Shown: positions 1 to 6,717 of the stretch, in pieces
Position numbering within the stretch: position 1 is the first letter of the stretch
Layout of the letters: the number at the start of each line of letters is the position of its first letter
Origin: an uncultured Phaeodactylibacter sp.
GTDB taxonomy: Bacteria; Bacteroidota; Bacteroidia; Chitinophagales; Saprospiraceae
Reading direction: 5' to 3'
DNA length: 8,526 nucleotides
Assembly (NCBI GenBank): GCA_913062745.1
Contig: CAJXXJ010000128.1
Span: forward strand, 1-8,526
The notes under the pieces: generated by a model
What the model was told of the DNA's origin: nothing
The model's input: the letters and a program-made list of their open reading frames with translations, nothing else
Databases searched by the model: none
Program-made: the position numbers and the translations under genes

Positions 1-1
1 C

Positions 2-142
2 CAGTGGATCAGAACGCTCGAGGTCTACGCCTTCCCGATCATCGGAGACCGGCCGGTCCGCGATATCGGGCAGGCCGACGTCCTCAGAGTGCTGACGCCT
101 ATCTGGACCGCGAAGGCCGAGACGGCGAAGCGGGTGAGGCAG
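2..142 (+). pseudogene. Tyrosine recombinase/integrase, internal fragment (truncated both ends)
   Basis: An uninterrupted reading frame gives 47 residues that I recognise as the core-binding region of P4-type phage/island integrases common in Alphaproteobacteria. It contains LEVYAFPIIGDRPVRDI, then DVLRVL, PIW and ETAKRVRQ, matching the family pattern 'W-x-x-TLE-x-YAFP-x-IG-x-x-PV ... DVL-x-VL-x-PIW ... ETA-x-RVR'. In the family this segment contacts DNA and precedes the catalytic domain carrying R..H-x-x-R..Y. The usual continuation after RVR(Q/G) is 'RIE-x-VL-x-WA', but here the frame runs on to a stop at 284-286 with residues that do not resemble an integrase. The catalytic domain is therefore absent. 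The start lies left of the window. The fragment cannot be an active recombinase. It is GC-rich (78/120 for bases 1-120), unlike infB beside it. It is either a relic of an element or part of a misjoined read/contig. Confidence 0.75.
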
Positions 143-252
143 TTTTCCGTGGCGAGCTTCTGCTCGGGAGCGGTCTCCATGTTGGCGGTGTTGGGAGCCA
201 TCGCCGCCGCATGGACCGAAGCGGAGAAGCCGTTGAGAATGGTGATGGTCAT
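143..252 (-). CDS. Unrecognised protein, N-terminal part only, cut off at the integrase fragment
   Basis: A minus-strand frame starts at ATG 250-252 and reads MTITILNGFSASV, then an Ala/Met/Thr-rich stretch to about residue 37. Beyond that it runs into the antisense of the integrase fragment, where the frame stays open only by chance to 25. A GAGGAA Shine-Dalgarno at 259-264 sits six bases before the ATG and a promoter-like element lies just upstream. That makes this a credible gene start even though the protein family is not recognised. The good SD and GC-rich codons suit a proteobacterial source better than Bacteroidota, where SD sites are weak. Most of the gene is missing. It could be an enzyme preceded by its own regulatory site, but no function can be assigned. 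Confidence 0.4.
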
Positions 253-275
253 GTCAGGTTCCTCGTGTTTGGTAA

Positions 276-308
276 GCTATAGATAACACCCCCCTGCCCA
301 TTCGTCAA
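276..308 (-). promoter_or_regulatory. Sigma70-like promoter with an overlapping imperfect palindrome
   Basis: On the minus strand TTGACG (303-308) is followed after 17 bases by TATCTA (280-285). The -35 box is near-perfect, the -10 box is weaker, and the spacing is ideal. An overlapping 16-base element, GTTATCTATAGCTTAC (272-287), is an imperfect palindrome: 12 of 16 positions are symmetric around the centre CTATAG. Its position over the -10 is where a dimeric repressor would bind. It points at the truncated minus-strand gene starting at 252, away from infB. The SD follows at 259-264. The repressor idea is inference. Confidence 0.4.
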
Positions 309-316
309 CCCCATAG

Positions 317-3250
317 CTGAAAAAAAAACCCCCGCCACCCGCCTCTCCTTTCAAGAAGAAAGCTGAACCTCCCACGCCTCCCGCCGAAGAGAAAAAGCCT
401 GCGGCTGATAACAGTAAAACAGAGCCTGCCAAGCCGGAACCTAAAGAAGAACCGAAGAAGGAAGAAGCACAAGAGCCTGCCCCTCGCTTTGGCTTGAAGG
501 TAAAAGGTAAAATCGACCTGGAAGGGAGAGGCAAGCCTGCTCCGAAAAAGGAAGAGAAAACCGAGCCTGCCAAAGAGAAGAAGGAAGAGCCGGAAACGCC
601 TAAGAAGCCGGAGCCAAGCCCGGAGCCTGCTGCTGACAGCAAAAAAGAGGGGCCTGCTCCGAGAAAGGAAGAGCCTGCTCTGAAGAAGGAGGAGCCGCCT
701 AAAGAAGAAAAGAAAGCAGAACCGGAAAAACCGGCTGCCAAATCTGAAAAGCCCGCCGAGCCGAAGGAAAGCTCTAAAAAAGAGAGCCCGAAGCCCAAGG
801 CTAAAGAAAAGGAGCCCGAACCCCGGCAACCTAAGCAAGAAAAAACGCCCACTCCTCCTCAGGAAAAAGCAAAAGGCAAATCCGATCAACCTGCTGAGCC
901 ACAGCCGGAAGCCGGAAAAGGCAGCGGAGAAACCGCAGGGCCCGCTTCTGATGATAAGCCTGCTAAAGAAAAAGCAGCTGATACCCCCTCTGCAAAGGAG
1001 GGTAATGAGAAAGAAGGCGATGCGGCATCTGACGAAAAGAAGAAAGATGAAGTAGTGCGTGCCGCGACTCCGGAACTCCGGGGCCTGAAAATTATGGGCA
1101 AGATCGACGTAGATAAAGTCGACCGCTCTAAGCGAGGCAAGAAGAAAAAAGAAGACAATAAGTCTAAAACCACTGACAGCGATCAGCCGAAGAAGAAGCG
1201 CCGCCGCAAACGCAAGAAGGTAGCGGCACCCTCCGATTCCTCCTCCTCCTCCTCCCGCCGCTCGGGCAACAACCGGGGCAGTGGTGGCCGCCGGGGGCGT
1301 AAAAAAGAAGACGAGGTCAAAGAGGTTTCACAGAAGGAGATCGAAGACAAGATCAAGGCTACTATGGCCCGTATCTCGGGCGGTGGCAAGAAAAAGCGAC
1401 AGAAAATACGCCGGGACAACCGCGAACGAATGCGCGAGAAGCAGGAAGAGCGCGAAATGGAACTGGAATCCAAGAACCTGGAGGTAACGGAGTTTATCTC
1501 TGTACAGGAATTGGCTAACCTGATGGATGTCTCCGTAACCGATGTGATCACCACCTGTATGAACCTGGGCGTGATCGTGTCTATCAATCAGCGCCTCGAT
1601 GCTGAAATCATCGAACTGGTGGCTGAAGAATTTGGACACGAAGTAGAATTCATTGATGTTGGTGAAGAAGATGCCGAGGAAGAAGAGATTATCGACGATC
1701 CGGAAGATCTGGAGCCACGCGCTCCGATCGTGACGGTCATGGGCCACGTTGACCACGGTAAGACCTCTTTGCTTGACCATATCCGGGAGACAAAAGTAGC
1801 TGCCGGAGAGGCTGGCGGTATTACGCAGCACATCGGTGCTTACGAAGTTGTCCTCGGAGAAGAAAAAGATAAGAAAGTCACCTTCCTGGATACACCGGGC
1901 CACGAAGCCTTTACCGCTATGCGTGCCCGTGGTGCCAAGGTTACAGATATCGCAGTGATTATCATCGCGGCAGATGATAACATCATGCCTCAAACCAAGG
2001 AAGCCATCAGCCACGCTCAGGCAGCAGGTGTTCCGATCGTATTCGCCATCAACAAGGTGGATAAAGAAGGTGCGCAGCCTGACCGCATCAAGCAGGAGCT
2101 GGCTTCCATGGACTTCCTGGTGGAAGAATGGGGCGGCAAATATCAGTCTCAGGATATTTCTGCCAAGACTGGTCAGGGCATTGATGACTTACTGGAGAAA
2201 ATCGTGCTCGAAGCTGAGATCCTTGAATTGAAGGCTAATCCTGACCGGGAAGCAAGCGGTACAGTGATCGAAGCTTCACTGGATAAAGGCCGGGGCTATG
2301 TTACCAAGATTCTGGTGCAGGCTGGCACCTTGCACATCGGCGACCCGATGGTAGCCGGCGAACACTCCGGTAAAGTGAAGGCGATGTTTAACGAACTTGG
2401 TCAACGGGTTACCGAAGCCGGGCCGTCCACACCGGTATTGGTTCTGGGCCTGAGCGGTGCCCCGCAGGCGGGTGAGCGCTTCAAGGTAATGGAGTCCGAA
2501 CAGGATACCCGGCAGCTGGCCGCCAAGCGCAGCCAAATCGCCCGGGAGCAGGCCAACCGCGCTACCAAGCGTATCAGCCTGGATGAAATCGGACGCCGAC
2601 TGGCACTGGGTAACTTCAAAGAGTTGAACCTTATCGTTAAGGGTGACGTGGACGGTTCCGTGGAGGCACTGTCTGACTCCCTGATTAAGCAGTCTATTGA
2701 GACGGTTCAGGTGAATGTCATCCACAAAGCGGTAGGACAAATTATCGAATCTGACGTACTGCTGGCTTCCGCCTCCGATGCGATTATCATCGGTTTCCAG
2801 GTGCGCCCGTCTATGGGTGCCCGTAAACTGGCAGAACGGGAAGGCGTGGAAATTAAAGGCTACTCCGTAATCTACAAAGCGATCGAAGAGATCCGTTCCG
2901 CTATCGAAGGCATGCTCGAACCGACCAAGGAAGAGCAGATTGTCGCTCAGGTGGAAGTGCGCGAGACTTTCAAGATCAGCAAAGTGGGTACCGTTGCCGG
3001 CTGTCTGGTACAGGATGGAAAAATCACCAGAAATACCAAAGTCCGGGTTATCCGGGATGGTATTGTGATCTACCCGACCAAGGAAGGTCAGGTGGGCGAG
3101 CTCTCCTCGCTGAAGCGCTTCAAAGACGATGTGCGGGAAGTGAAGTCCGGGCTTGAGTGTGGCCTTTCTATCAAGAACTACAATGACATCAAAGTTGGCG
3201 ATATAGTCGAGGGTTACGAGATCGTTGAGATCAAGCAGACGCTGGACTAA
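317..3250 (+). CDS. infB: Translation initiation factor IF-2, 5'-truncated
   Basis: IF-2 is the GTPase that places fMet-tRNA on the 30S subunit and promotes 50S joining. From 317 the frame is open for 977 residues to TAA 3248-3250. The first ~390 residues are a Lys/Pro/Glu-rich arm with two GLKV-GKIDL-type motifs (around 494-520 and 1082-1115), typical of Bacteroidota IF-2. A Ser run and an Arg/Lys-rich linker follow, then the IF2-N domain ([20 protein letters not shown], from about 1485). The GTPase domain has G1 GHVDHGKT (1742-1765), G2 [11 protein letters not shown]3 DTPGH (1889-1903), G4 NKVD (2051-2062) and G5 SAK (2159-2167). The beta-barrel and C-terminal initiator-tRNA-binding domains end at EIKQTLD. 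An in-frame stop at 314-316 closes the frame upstream and no ATG or GTG lies near 317. The expected helix-turn-helix-like N-domain (RLGKVA...VEFL type) is missing. TTG 494 is in frame but has no SD and lies inside a conserved motif, so I treat the gene as cut, not as starting there. The identity is certain; the 5' end is not. Confidence 0.95.
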   Translation: MKKKPPPPASPFKKKAEPPTPPAEEKKPAADNSKTEPAKPEPKEEPKKEEAQEPAPRFGLKVKGKIDLEGRGKPAPKKEEKTEPAKEKKEEPETPKKPEPSPEPAADSKKEGPAPRKEEPALKKEEPPKEEKKAEPEKPAAKSEKPAEPKESSKKESPKPKAKEKEPEPRQPKQEKTPTPPQEKAKGKSDQPAEPQPEAGKGSGETAGPASDDKPAKEKAADTPSAKEGNEKEGDAASDEKKKDEVVRAATPELRGLKIMGKIDVDKVDRSKRGKKKKEDNKSKTTDSDQPKKKRRRKRKKVAAPSDSSSSSSRRSGNNRGSGGRRGRKKEDEVKEVSQKEIEDKIKATMARISGGGKKKRQKIRRDNRERMREKQEEREMELESKNLEVTEFISVQELANLMDVSVTDVITTCMNLGVIVSINQRLDAEIIELVAEEFGHEVEFIDVGEEDAEEEEIIDDPEDLEPRAPIVTVMGHVDHGKTSLLDHIRETKVAAGEAGGITQHIGAYEVVLGEEKDKKVTFLDTPGHEAFTAMRARGAKVTDIAVIIIAADDNIMPQTKEAISHAQAAGVPIVFAINKVDKEGAQPDRIKQELASMDFLVEEWGGKYQSQDISAKTGQGIDDLLEKIVLEAEILELKANPDREASGTVIEASLDKGRGYVTKILVQAGTLHIGDPMVAGEHSGKVKAMFNELGQRVTEAGPSTPVLVLGLSGAPQAGERFKVMESEQDTRQLAAKRSQIAREQANRATKRISLDEIGRRLALGNFKELNLIVKGDVDGSVEALSDSLIKQSIETVQVNVIHKAVGQIIESDVLLASASDAIIIGFQVRPSMGARKLAEREGVEIKGYSVIYKAIEEIRSAIEGMLEPTKEEQIVAQVEVRETFKISKVGTVAGCLVQDGKITRNTKVRVIRDGIVIYPTKEGQVGELSSLKRFKDDVREVKSGLECGLSIKNYNDIKVGDIVEGYEIVEIKQTLD
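353..1030 (+). repeat. Low-complexity Lys/Pro/Glu/Ala-coding tract within infB
   Basis: The DNA is a degenerate purine-rich repeat built from recurring units such as GAGCCTGC, AAGAAGGA and AAAGAAGAA. It codes for KKEEP-, EPAK- and PKPE-type peptides over roughly 225 residues. The units are irregular, with no fixed period. In IF-2 this arm is a flexible, poorly conserved linker between the N-domain and the G domain, and its length varies greatly among Bacteroidota. The strong strand asymmetry also creates long but meaningless open frames on the minus strand. Confidence 0.6.
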
Positions 3251-3276
3251 TCTCCAACTGACATAACTCATAAAAC

Positions 3277-3319
3277 AGGGGAGTCAGACCACATGGTTTA
3301 GCTCCCCTTTGTTTTTTTT
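3277..3319 (+). terminator. Intrinsic terminator of infB
   Basis: A 7-bp stem AGGGGAG (3277-3283) / CTCCCCT (3302-3308) encloses an 18-base loop. The loop can itself pair ACC/GGT. It is followed by TTTGTTTTTTTT. It begins 27 bases after the infB stop. On the opposite strand the same stem is followed only by GTTTTATG, so it may also slow transcription arriving from the convergent CYTH gene, though less strongly. Confidence 0.8.
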
Positions 3320-3347
3320 CGTTTTGACAAAAGACCCTGCCGGTTTA

Positions 3348-3362
3348 CGGGCTTACTGCCCG
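3348..3362 (-). other. Small hairpin spanning the CYTH stop codon
   Basis: CGGGC (3348-3352) and GCCCG (3358-3362) form a perfect 5-bp stem with a 5-base loop containing the TAA stop of the CYTH gene. It is flanked by a second imperfect inverted repeat, CCTGCCGG (3336-3343) against CCGGCCAGG (3360-3368). On the minus strand only TCTTTTG follows, about 13 bases later, so it is at best a weak terminator or a 3'-end stabiliser for the CHAT-CYTH transcript. Confidence 0.3.
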
Positions 3363-3871
3363 GCCAGGACCATATCGCTGTAGGATACATCGATGAGGTC
3401 TTCCGCTCTGATCTTGAATAAGTCCAGATAGTATTGACACTGCTTGCGCAGCTGCTCTTCTCCGATACTGCCATCGCTGTCAATGGCCTCAATCTCCACA
3501 AAGTTGCCCAGCTCTTCAATTTCATCCACGTGAAACTTCACATTTTCAATGAAGTAGATGGAGCGGCGTTTGGTTACCACAGCCAGTACTTCAAGGGCTT
3601 GGGCCAGCACTTCTTTCAGCTCGGCACTCTGAGCGGATTTATACATCGAAATATCCGAGCGCTTCGGCCCGGCCTGATTACTGCGGTAGTAATGGATGAG
3701 TGCGTTTTCGATATTCCCTTCGCGCAGTTTCAGCCGGCCTTTGGTGGTTTTGAAGTAAGTATCTGTTTGCCGGTCTGTACCGAGGAATTCAGCTTGTTGT
3801 TGATCGAGTAATTGGCGTATTTCTTCCGGGTCTTCAGATCGGGCTTTAATTTCTACATTAAGTCGTTGCAT
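3353..3871 (-). CDS. CYTH-domain protein (class IV adenylate cyclase / triphosphatase fold)
   Basis: This 172-residue protein is a single CYTH domain: a beta-barrel tunnel with charged residues that bind a triphosphate and metal ions. The family includes class IV adenylyl cyclases, thiamine-triphosphatase and inorganic triphosphatases. Visible signature residues are NVEIK (5-9, the ExExK position with Asn in place of the first Glu), DTYF (37-40), GRLKLRE (45-51), the GPKRSD segment (69-73), KRR (101-103), VKFHVDEIEELGNF (111-124) and VEIEA (125-129). The length fits a stand-alone CYTH enzyme and there is no signal peptide, so it should be cytoplasmic. Database names for this subfamily are often 'class IV adenylate cyclase', but the real substrate cannot be read from sequence. 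The ATG (3869-3871) is preceded after six bases by AGAGGA (3878-3883), a good SD lying inside the end of the upstream CHAT gene. The two genes overlap by 14 bases in different frames, which suggests translational coupling. Confidence 0.88.
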   Translation of the reverse strand: MQRLNVEIKARSEDPEEIRQLLDQQQAEFLGTDRQTDTYFKTTKGRLKLREGNIENALIHYYRSNQAGPKRSDISMYKSAQSAELKEVLAQALEVLAVVTKRRSIYFIENVKFHVDEIEELGNFVEIEAIDSDGSIGEEQLRKQCQYYLDLFKIRAEDLIDVSYSDMVLAGQ

Positions 3872-6596
3872 TGGGCGTCCTCTTTATCCAGTAAATAACC
3901 CCCAAAAATACAAATACGGAAAGGAATAAAAGATATCTGTATTGCTTAAATAGCGAGCTGCCAAAAGAAACCGGCGAAATGTCTCCGGTAATGGTATAAG
4001 CCCCCCAGTAGAAAGGGTGGCGTTCCGGCCCCTGTGCGGACTGCAGATAGTCGAGCTTTGCCTGCCGCAGCGCCTCATCCTTGGGCAGGCCCTCTTTCAG
4101 GTGGTGGTAAAATGCGCCCATCATTTCGGCGGAAGCCTCGTCACTGACGCGCCAAAGCGTATTCAGCAAGCTGCGGGCACCGGCTTGCGCAAAGCCGTGG
4201 GAGAGGCTGATGCTGCCTTCTCCCCGCGACAGCTGCCCGATGCCGGTTTCGCAGGCGCTGAGCACCACAAGGTCAGCATTCAGGTTCAGGGTATACAAAT
4301 CACGGGTGTACAAGCGGGTAGCAGACAGGCTGTCAGCCGGCCCTGCAAAGCAGAGGAAAGAGGCCTCCCCTTCCTTGTCGTTGGCTTTGGCATGCGTCGC
4401 CAGGTGCAAAATTCGGTAATCCGGCGCCATTTCAAGGAAGCGCTCCCGGGTAGCCGCCTCGCCACTCAGCATATCGAGCGGAAATAAGGCCGCGATGCCT
4501 TCCACCTCGCTGATATTAGACAACAACGGCCCCATCTGCCGCTGCCGGTTGGCCATTGACCCGGCAAGAGCATCTCCGCTGAAAACGGGTGCCACCCCCA
4601 GAATTTTGCTGCGTGCCGGCTGCCGGCCGTATTCCTTCCAGAGCAGCTGAGAGGAATGAGCGTAGCTGATTTGATGGCGGTGCAGCAGAAAAGGGTAATC
4701 GACCAAAGCTGTCTCCTCTCCGGTTTCTTCGGACAGCAAAATATCAAAGGGGATGTACTGCAATACGCCATCGGGGATCACAACCAGGCGGGCGGGCAAT
4801 CTCTGTAGCAGGGAATCCATAGCCAGTTGATAAAGCCGGTAAGCTTGCTGCCGGTAGGACCGCAATAACACTGGGTCCGGATTCAATACCCATTCGTATA
4901 CACTGCTGCGCAGGCTGTCTACCATGCTTTCCAGGTTGGGCGGCCGGGCTATTTTGCTCAGAGTGAAGTGCTCCTGATCCGCAAAGAAGACGTATAGGTA
5001 TTCAAAACCTAAAAAGTACTGCAGCAACCCCTGACCGTTGCGGCTCAGCCTTTGCTGCAATTCGCGGACAGAGAGATGCTCGTGCTGTATGCGGAAGCGC
5101 CGGTAAGTGGGAAACACCCGCTCCAGGCTGTCTAAAAACTCGAAATGAGCAGTTTTCTGCTGTATCAGCAACTGTTCCAGGGCCGGGTCTTCCCGCCCCT
5201 GCTCTTCGAGTTCATACCGCCGGTTTTCACTTTCAGTTACCGCTTTCTTAAGGGCCTGCAGGCGCTCAATCACAGGGGCCGGCAGCGGGAAGGCCGGCTC
5301 GGCGCGCTGTACGGCCTCTTTAAGCAACAGGGCGCGGCTGCGTTCAGCATAGTCGTAGGCTACTTCCAAATGCTGTAGGCTATCCGTATGCTGATAAAGC
5401 TCATACCTGTTGTTGATCGCACGCTCAAACACGTAGTAAAAACGATCTATGTTGTAGCGCACAGACCCGCTGTCCTCAAAGTCCTTGCTCATTTCTTCCA
5501 GACAGCGGATGGCTAGCTCAAAGTAGGGCGCGGCTTTGTATAAATATTCAGGCCCGTGCCCTTGCTCGAAGGCTTTGTGGTGGTTTTTGGCGGCGAAATA
5601 GAGGGTGATGAGGAGGCTGTGTTGCGACCCCTGTATGTCTGAAAAAGAACGATCCCTTTTTAAATCTACACCGAATGCTTCGAACGCCTTCCTAAATGCT
5701 TCATCCCCCTGTTGAAATTGCTGAAGGACGGTGTGATTAGCGCCGATTTTGTAATAATACTCTGCTATTAGACTACTTTTTTCAGTGTATTGCTTGGCTT
5801 TTTCAAAAAATTCAATAGCCCTTTTTGCTTTTCCCTGATAGTAAGATAGGTTTCCAAACTTTCCGAATACCAACCTGACCAACTCTTGATTTTCTTTTAT
5901 ATTATCATATTGGTCAATGCAAGCCCTATAGAGCTTTTCTGCCCTTTGGTAGTTCCTTTTCTTTTCGTAGAAACTCGCAAGTCTCATCTTATAAGTTACA
6001 TCACACTCCAACGGAGATTCTACCTTAGAGCAGTAGTGAGAAATTTTATTAAACACTTGCTCGCTTTTATCGAGTTCCCCTAACTCATTGTAAGACGTAC
6101 CTACTATCTCGAGTAAAGAGATTATATTTTTAGCATAATGTTCTTCATCTTGTTGCCTGAGATACGCTATAAGTCTTTTCCCGCTTCTAATGGCTTGGTC
6201 ATGTTCTCCTAACCGAAGGTAAGATAAGGGGGTATGCATATGTACCCTTATTTGCTCTTCCTTGGTTACAGGAATTTGCTCGGTCCTCTCGGTAATAGCC
6301 CATTGCTTATTGAGTTCAATGGCCTCTCTGTAGTTGCCTTGATCAAAATAAGCATCAGCCGCCATGTAAAGGGCATAAGCCTGCTCTTCCGGGTTCAACG
6401 CGCTGCCATTGAAATCATTGAAACTACAGGATTCATAGATGGTAGTAAGCTGCTGAAAATCTTCATCCGCGTAAGCCTTCGCCATGCTTTCTATACAGCG
6501 GAGCTGGTGCCCGGGATTACTTTGGCCCAAAAGTAAGAGTGACAGCATGCACAGGGGAAAGGCAGCCAAAAAGCGCGACAGGGTTGGTGTTGACAT
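3858..6596 (-). CDS. TPR-CHAT domain protein (caspase/separase-like), exported and C-terminally membrane-anchored
   Basis: This 912-residue protein starts with a signal peptide (about 1-25, LSRFLAAFPLCMLSLLLLG). No lipobox is evident. Helical tetratricopeptide-like repeats follow from about 50 to 380 (AYADEDF, ALYMAADAYFDQGNYREAIEL, LSYLRLGEHDQAIRSGKRLI, YYQGKAKRAIEFFEKAKQY). A charged, probably coiled-coil stretch lies near 440-500. The C-terminal CHAT domain (about 600-875) carries HLATHA, with the likely catalytic His735, and LSACETG, with Cys782, so the protease-type dyad is intact. The conserved end GEGSISLSHGFAQAGARSLL and HPFYWGAYTITGD is also present. A single membrane helix at 888-904 is followed by a short basic tail (KRTPNATT). 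The inferred topology is periplasmic TPR and CHAT domains tethered to the inner membrane. In known systems CHAT domains are cysteine proteases activated through attached sensor repeats, but the target here is unknown. No clear SD precedes the ATG (6594-6596), as usual in Bacteroidota. The TPR-coding part (about 5640-6290) is much more AT-rich than the CHAT part. Confidence 0.9.
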   Translation of the reverse strand: MSTPTLSRFLAAFPLCMLSLLLLGQSNPGHQLRCIESMAKAYADEDFQQLTTIYESCSFNDFNGSALNPEEQAYALYMAADAYFDQGNYREAIELNKQWAITERTEQIPVTKEEQIRVHMHTPLSYLRLGEHDQAIRSGKRLIAYLRQQDEEHYAKNIISLLEIVGTSYNELGELDKSEQVFNKISHYCSKVESPLECDVTYKMRLASFYEKKRNYQRAEKLYRACIDQYDNIKENQELVRLVFGKFGNLSYYQGKAKRAIEFFEKAKQYTEKSSLIAEYYYKIGANHTVLQQFQQGDEAFRKAFEAFGVDLKRDRSFSDIQGSQHSLLITLYFAAKNHHKAFEQGHGPEYLYKAAPYFELAIRCLEEMSKDFEDSGSVRYNIDRFYYVFERAINNRYELYQHTDSLQHLEVAYDYAERSRALLLKEAVQRAEPAFPLPAPVIERLQALKKAVTESENRRYELEEQGREDPALEQLLIQQKTAHFEFLDSLERVFPTYRRFRIQHEHLSVRELQQRLSRNGQGLLQYFLGFEYLYVFFADQEHFTLSKIARPPNLESMVDSLRSSVYEWVLNPDPVLLRSYRQQAYRLYQLAMDSLLQRLPARLVVIPDGVLQYIPFDILLSEETGEETALVDYPFLLHRHQISYAHSSQLLWKEYGRQPARSKILGVAPVFSGDALAGSMANRQRQMGPLLSNISEVEGIAALFPLDMLSGEAATRERFLEMAPDYRILHLATHAKANDKEGEASFLCFAGPADSLSATRLYTRDLYTLNLNADLVVLSACETGIGQLSRGEGSISLSHGFAQAGARSLLNTLWRVSDEASAEMMGAFYHHLKEGLPKDEALRQAKLDYLQSAQGPERHPFYWGAYTITGDISPVSFGSSLFKQYRYLLFLSVFVFLGVIYWIKRTPNATT

Positions 6597-6615
6597 AGCT
6601 ACGGGGGTTTAAATA

Positions 6616-6645
6616 CGAATATAGAAACATTACCCCAAATAATCC
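6616..6645 (-). promoter_or_regulatory. Possible Bacteroidota-type promoter of the CHAT-CYTH pair
   Basis: The minus strand between the rpsA terminator and the CHAT start contains TATATTCG (6616-6623). It matches the Bacteroidota -7 consensus TAnnTTTG at seven of eight positions and lies 19 bases before the ATG. No TTTG lies at the expected distance for a -33 box; one occurs only about 12 bases upstream. The site is supported mainly by position: it is the only room for a promoter in this gap. Confidence 0.2.
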
Positions 6646-6650
6646 ACCCT

Positions 6651-6689
6651 AAAAAACAGAAAAGCCCGCAGCAAAACGCTGCAGGCTTT
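6651..6689 (-). terminator. Intrinsic terminator of rpsA
   Basis: On the minus strand AAAGCCTGCAGC and GCTGCGGGCTTT pair over 12 positions (one T-G wobble) around a GTTTT loop. TTCTGTTTTTT follows. The hairpin starts 29 bases after the rpsA stop, so it should end the rpsA transcript and insulate it from the CHAT gene on the same strand. Confidence 0.88.
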
Positions 6690-6717
6690 CCATTTATCCG
6701 TCAAAAAGAGGGCAGGA

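Noticed and set aside
25..142. Continuation of the minus-strand MTITILNG frame through the integrase region
   Set aside because: This part is the exact antisense of the recognisable integrase fragment, so the open frame is accidental and the gene is treated as ending at the join.
494..496. TTG 494 as the true start of infB
   Set aside because: Coding character (Lys/Pro/Glu-rich arm) continues upstream to 317 in the same frame. The codon is within the conserved GLKV-GKID motif and has no SD.
277..889. Two long overlapping minus-strand open frames (Ser/Gly/Phe-rich and Phe/Leu/Arg-rich) opposite the infB arm
   Set aside because: They are the antisense of Lys/Glu/Pro codons, which rarely give stops on the other strand. 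The products are low-complexity, with no family features.
1328..3271. Long minus-strand frames opposite the infB GTPase and C-terminal regions
   Set aside because: The plus strand encodes conserved IF-2 with all G motifs. The antisense products are His/Phe/Asp-rich shadows without recognisable domains.
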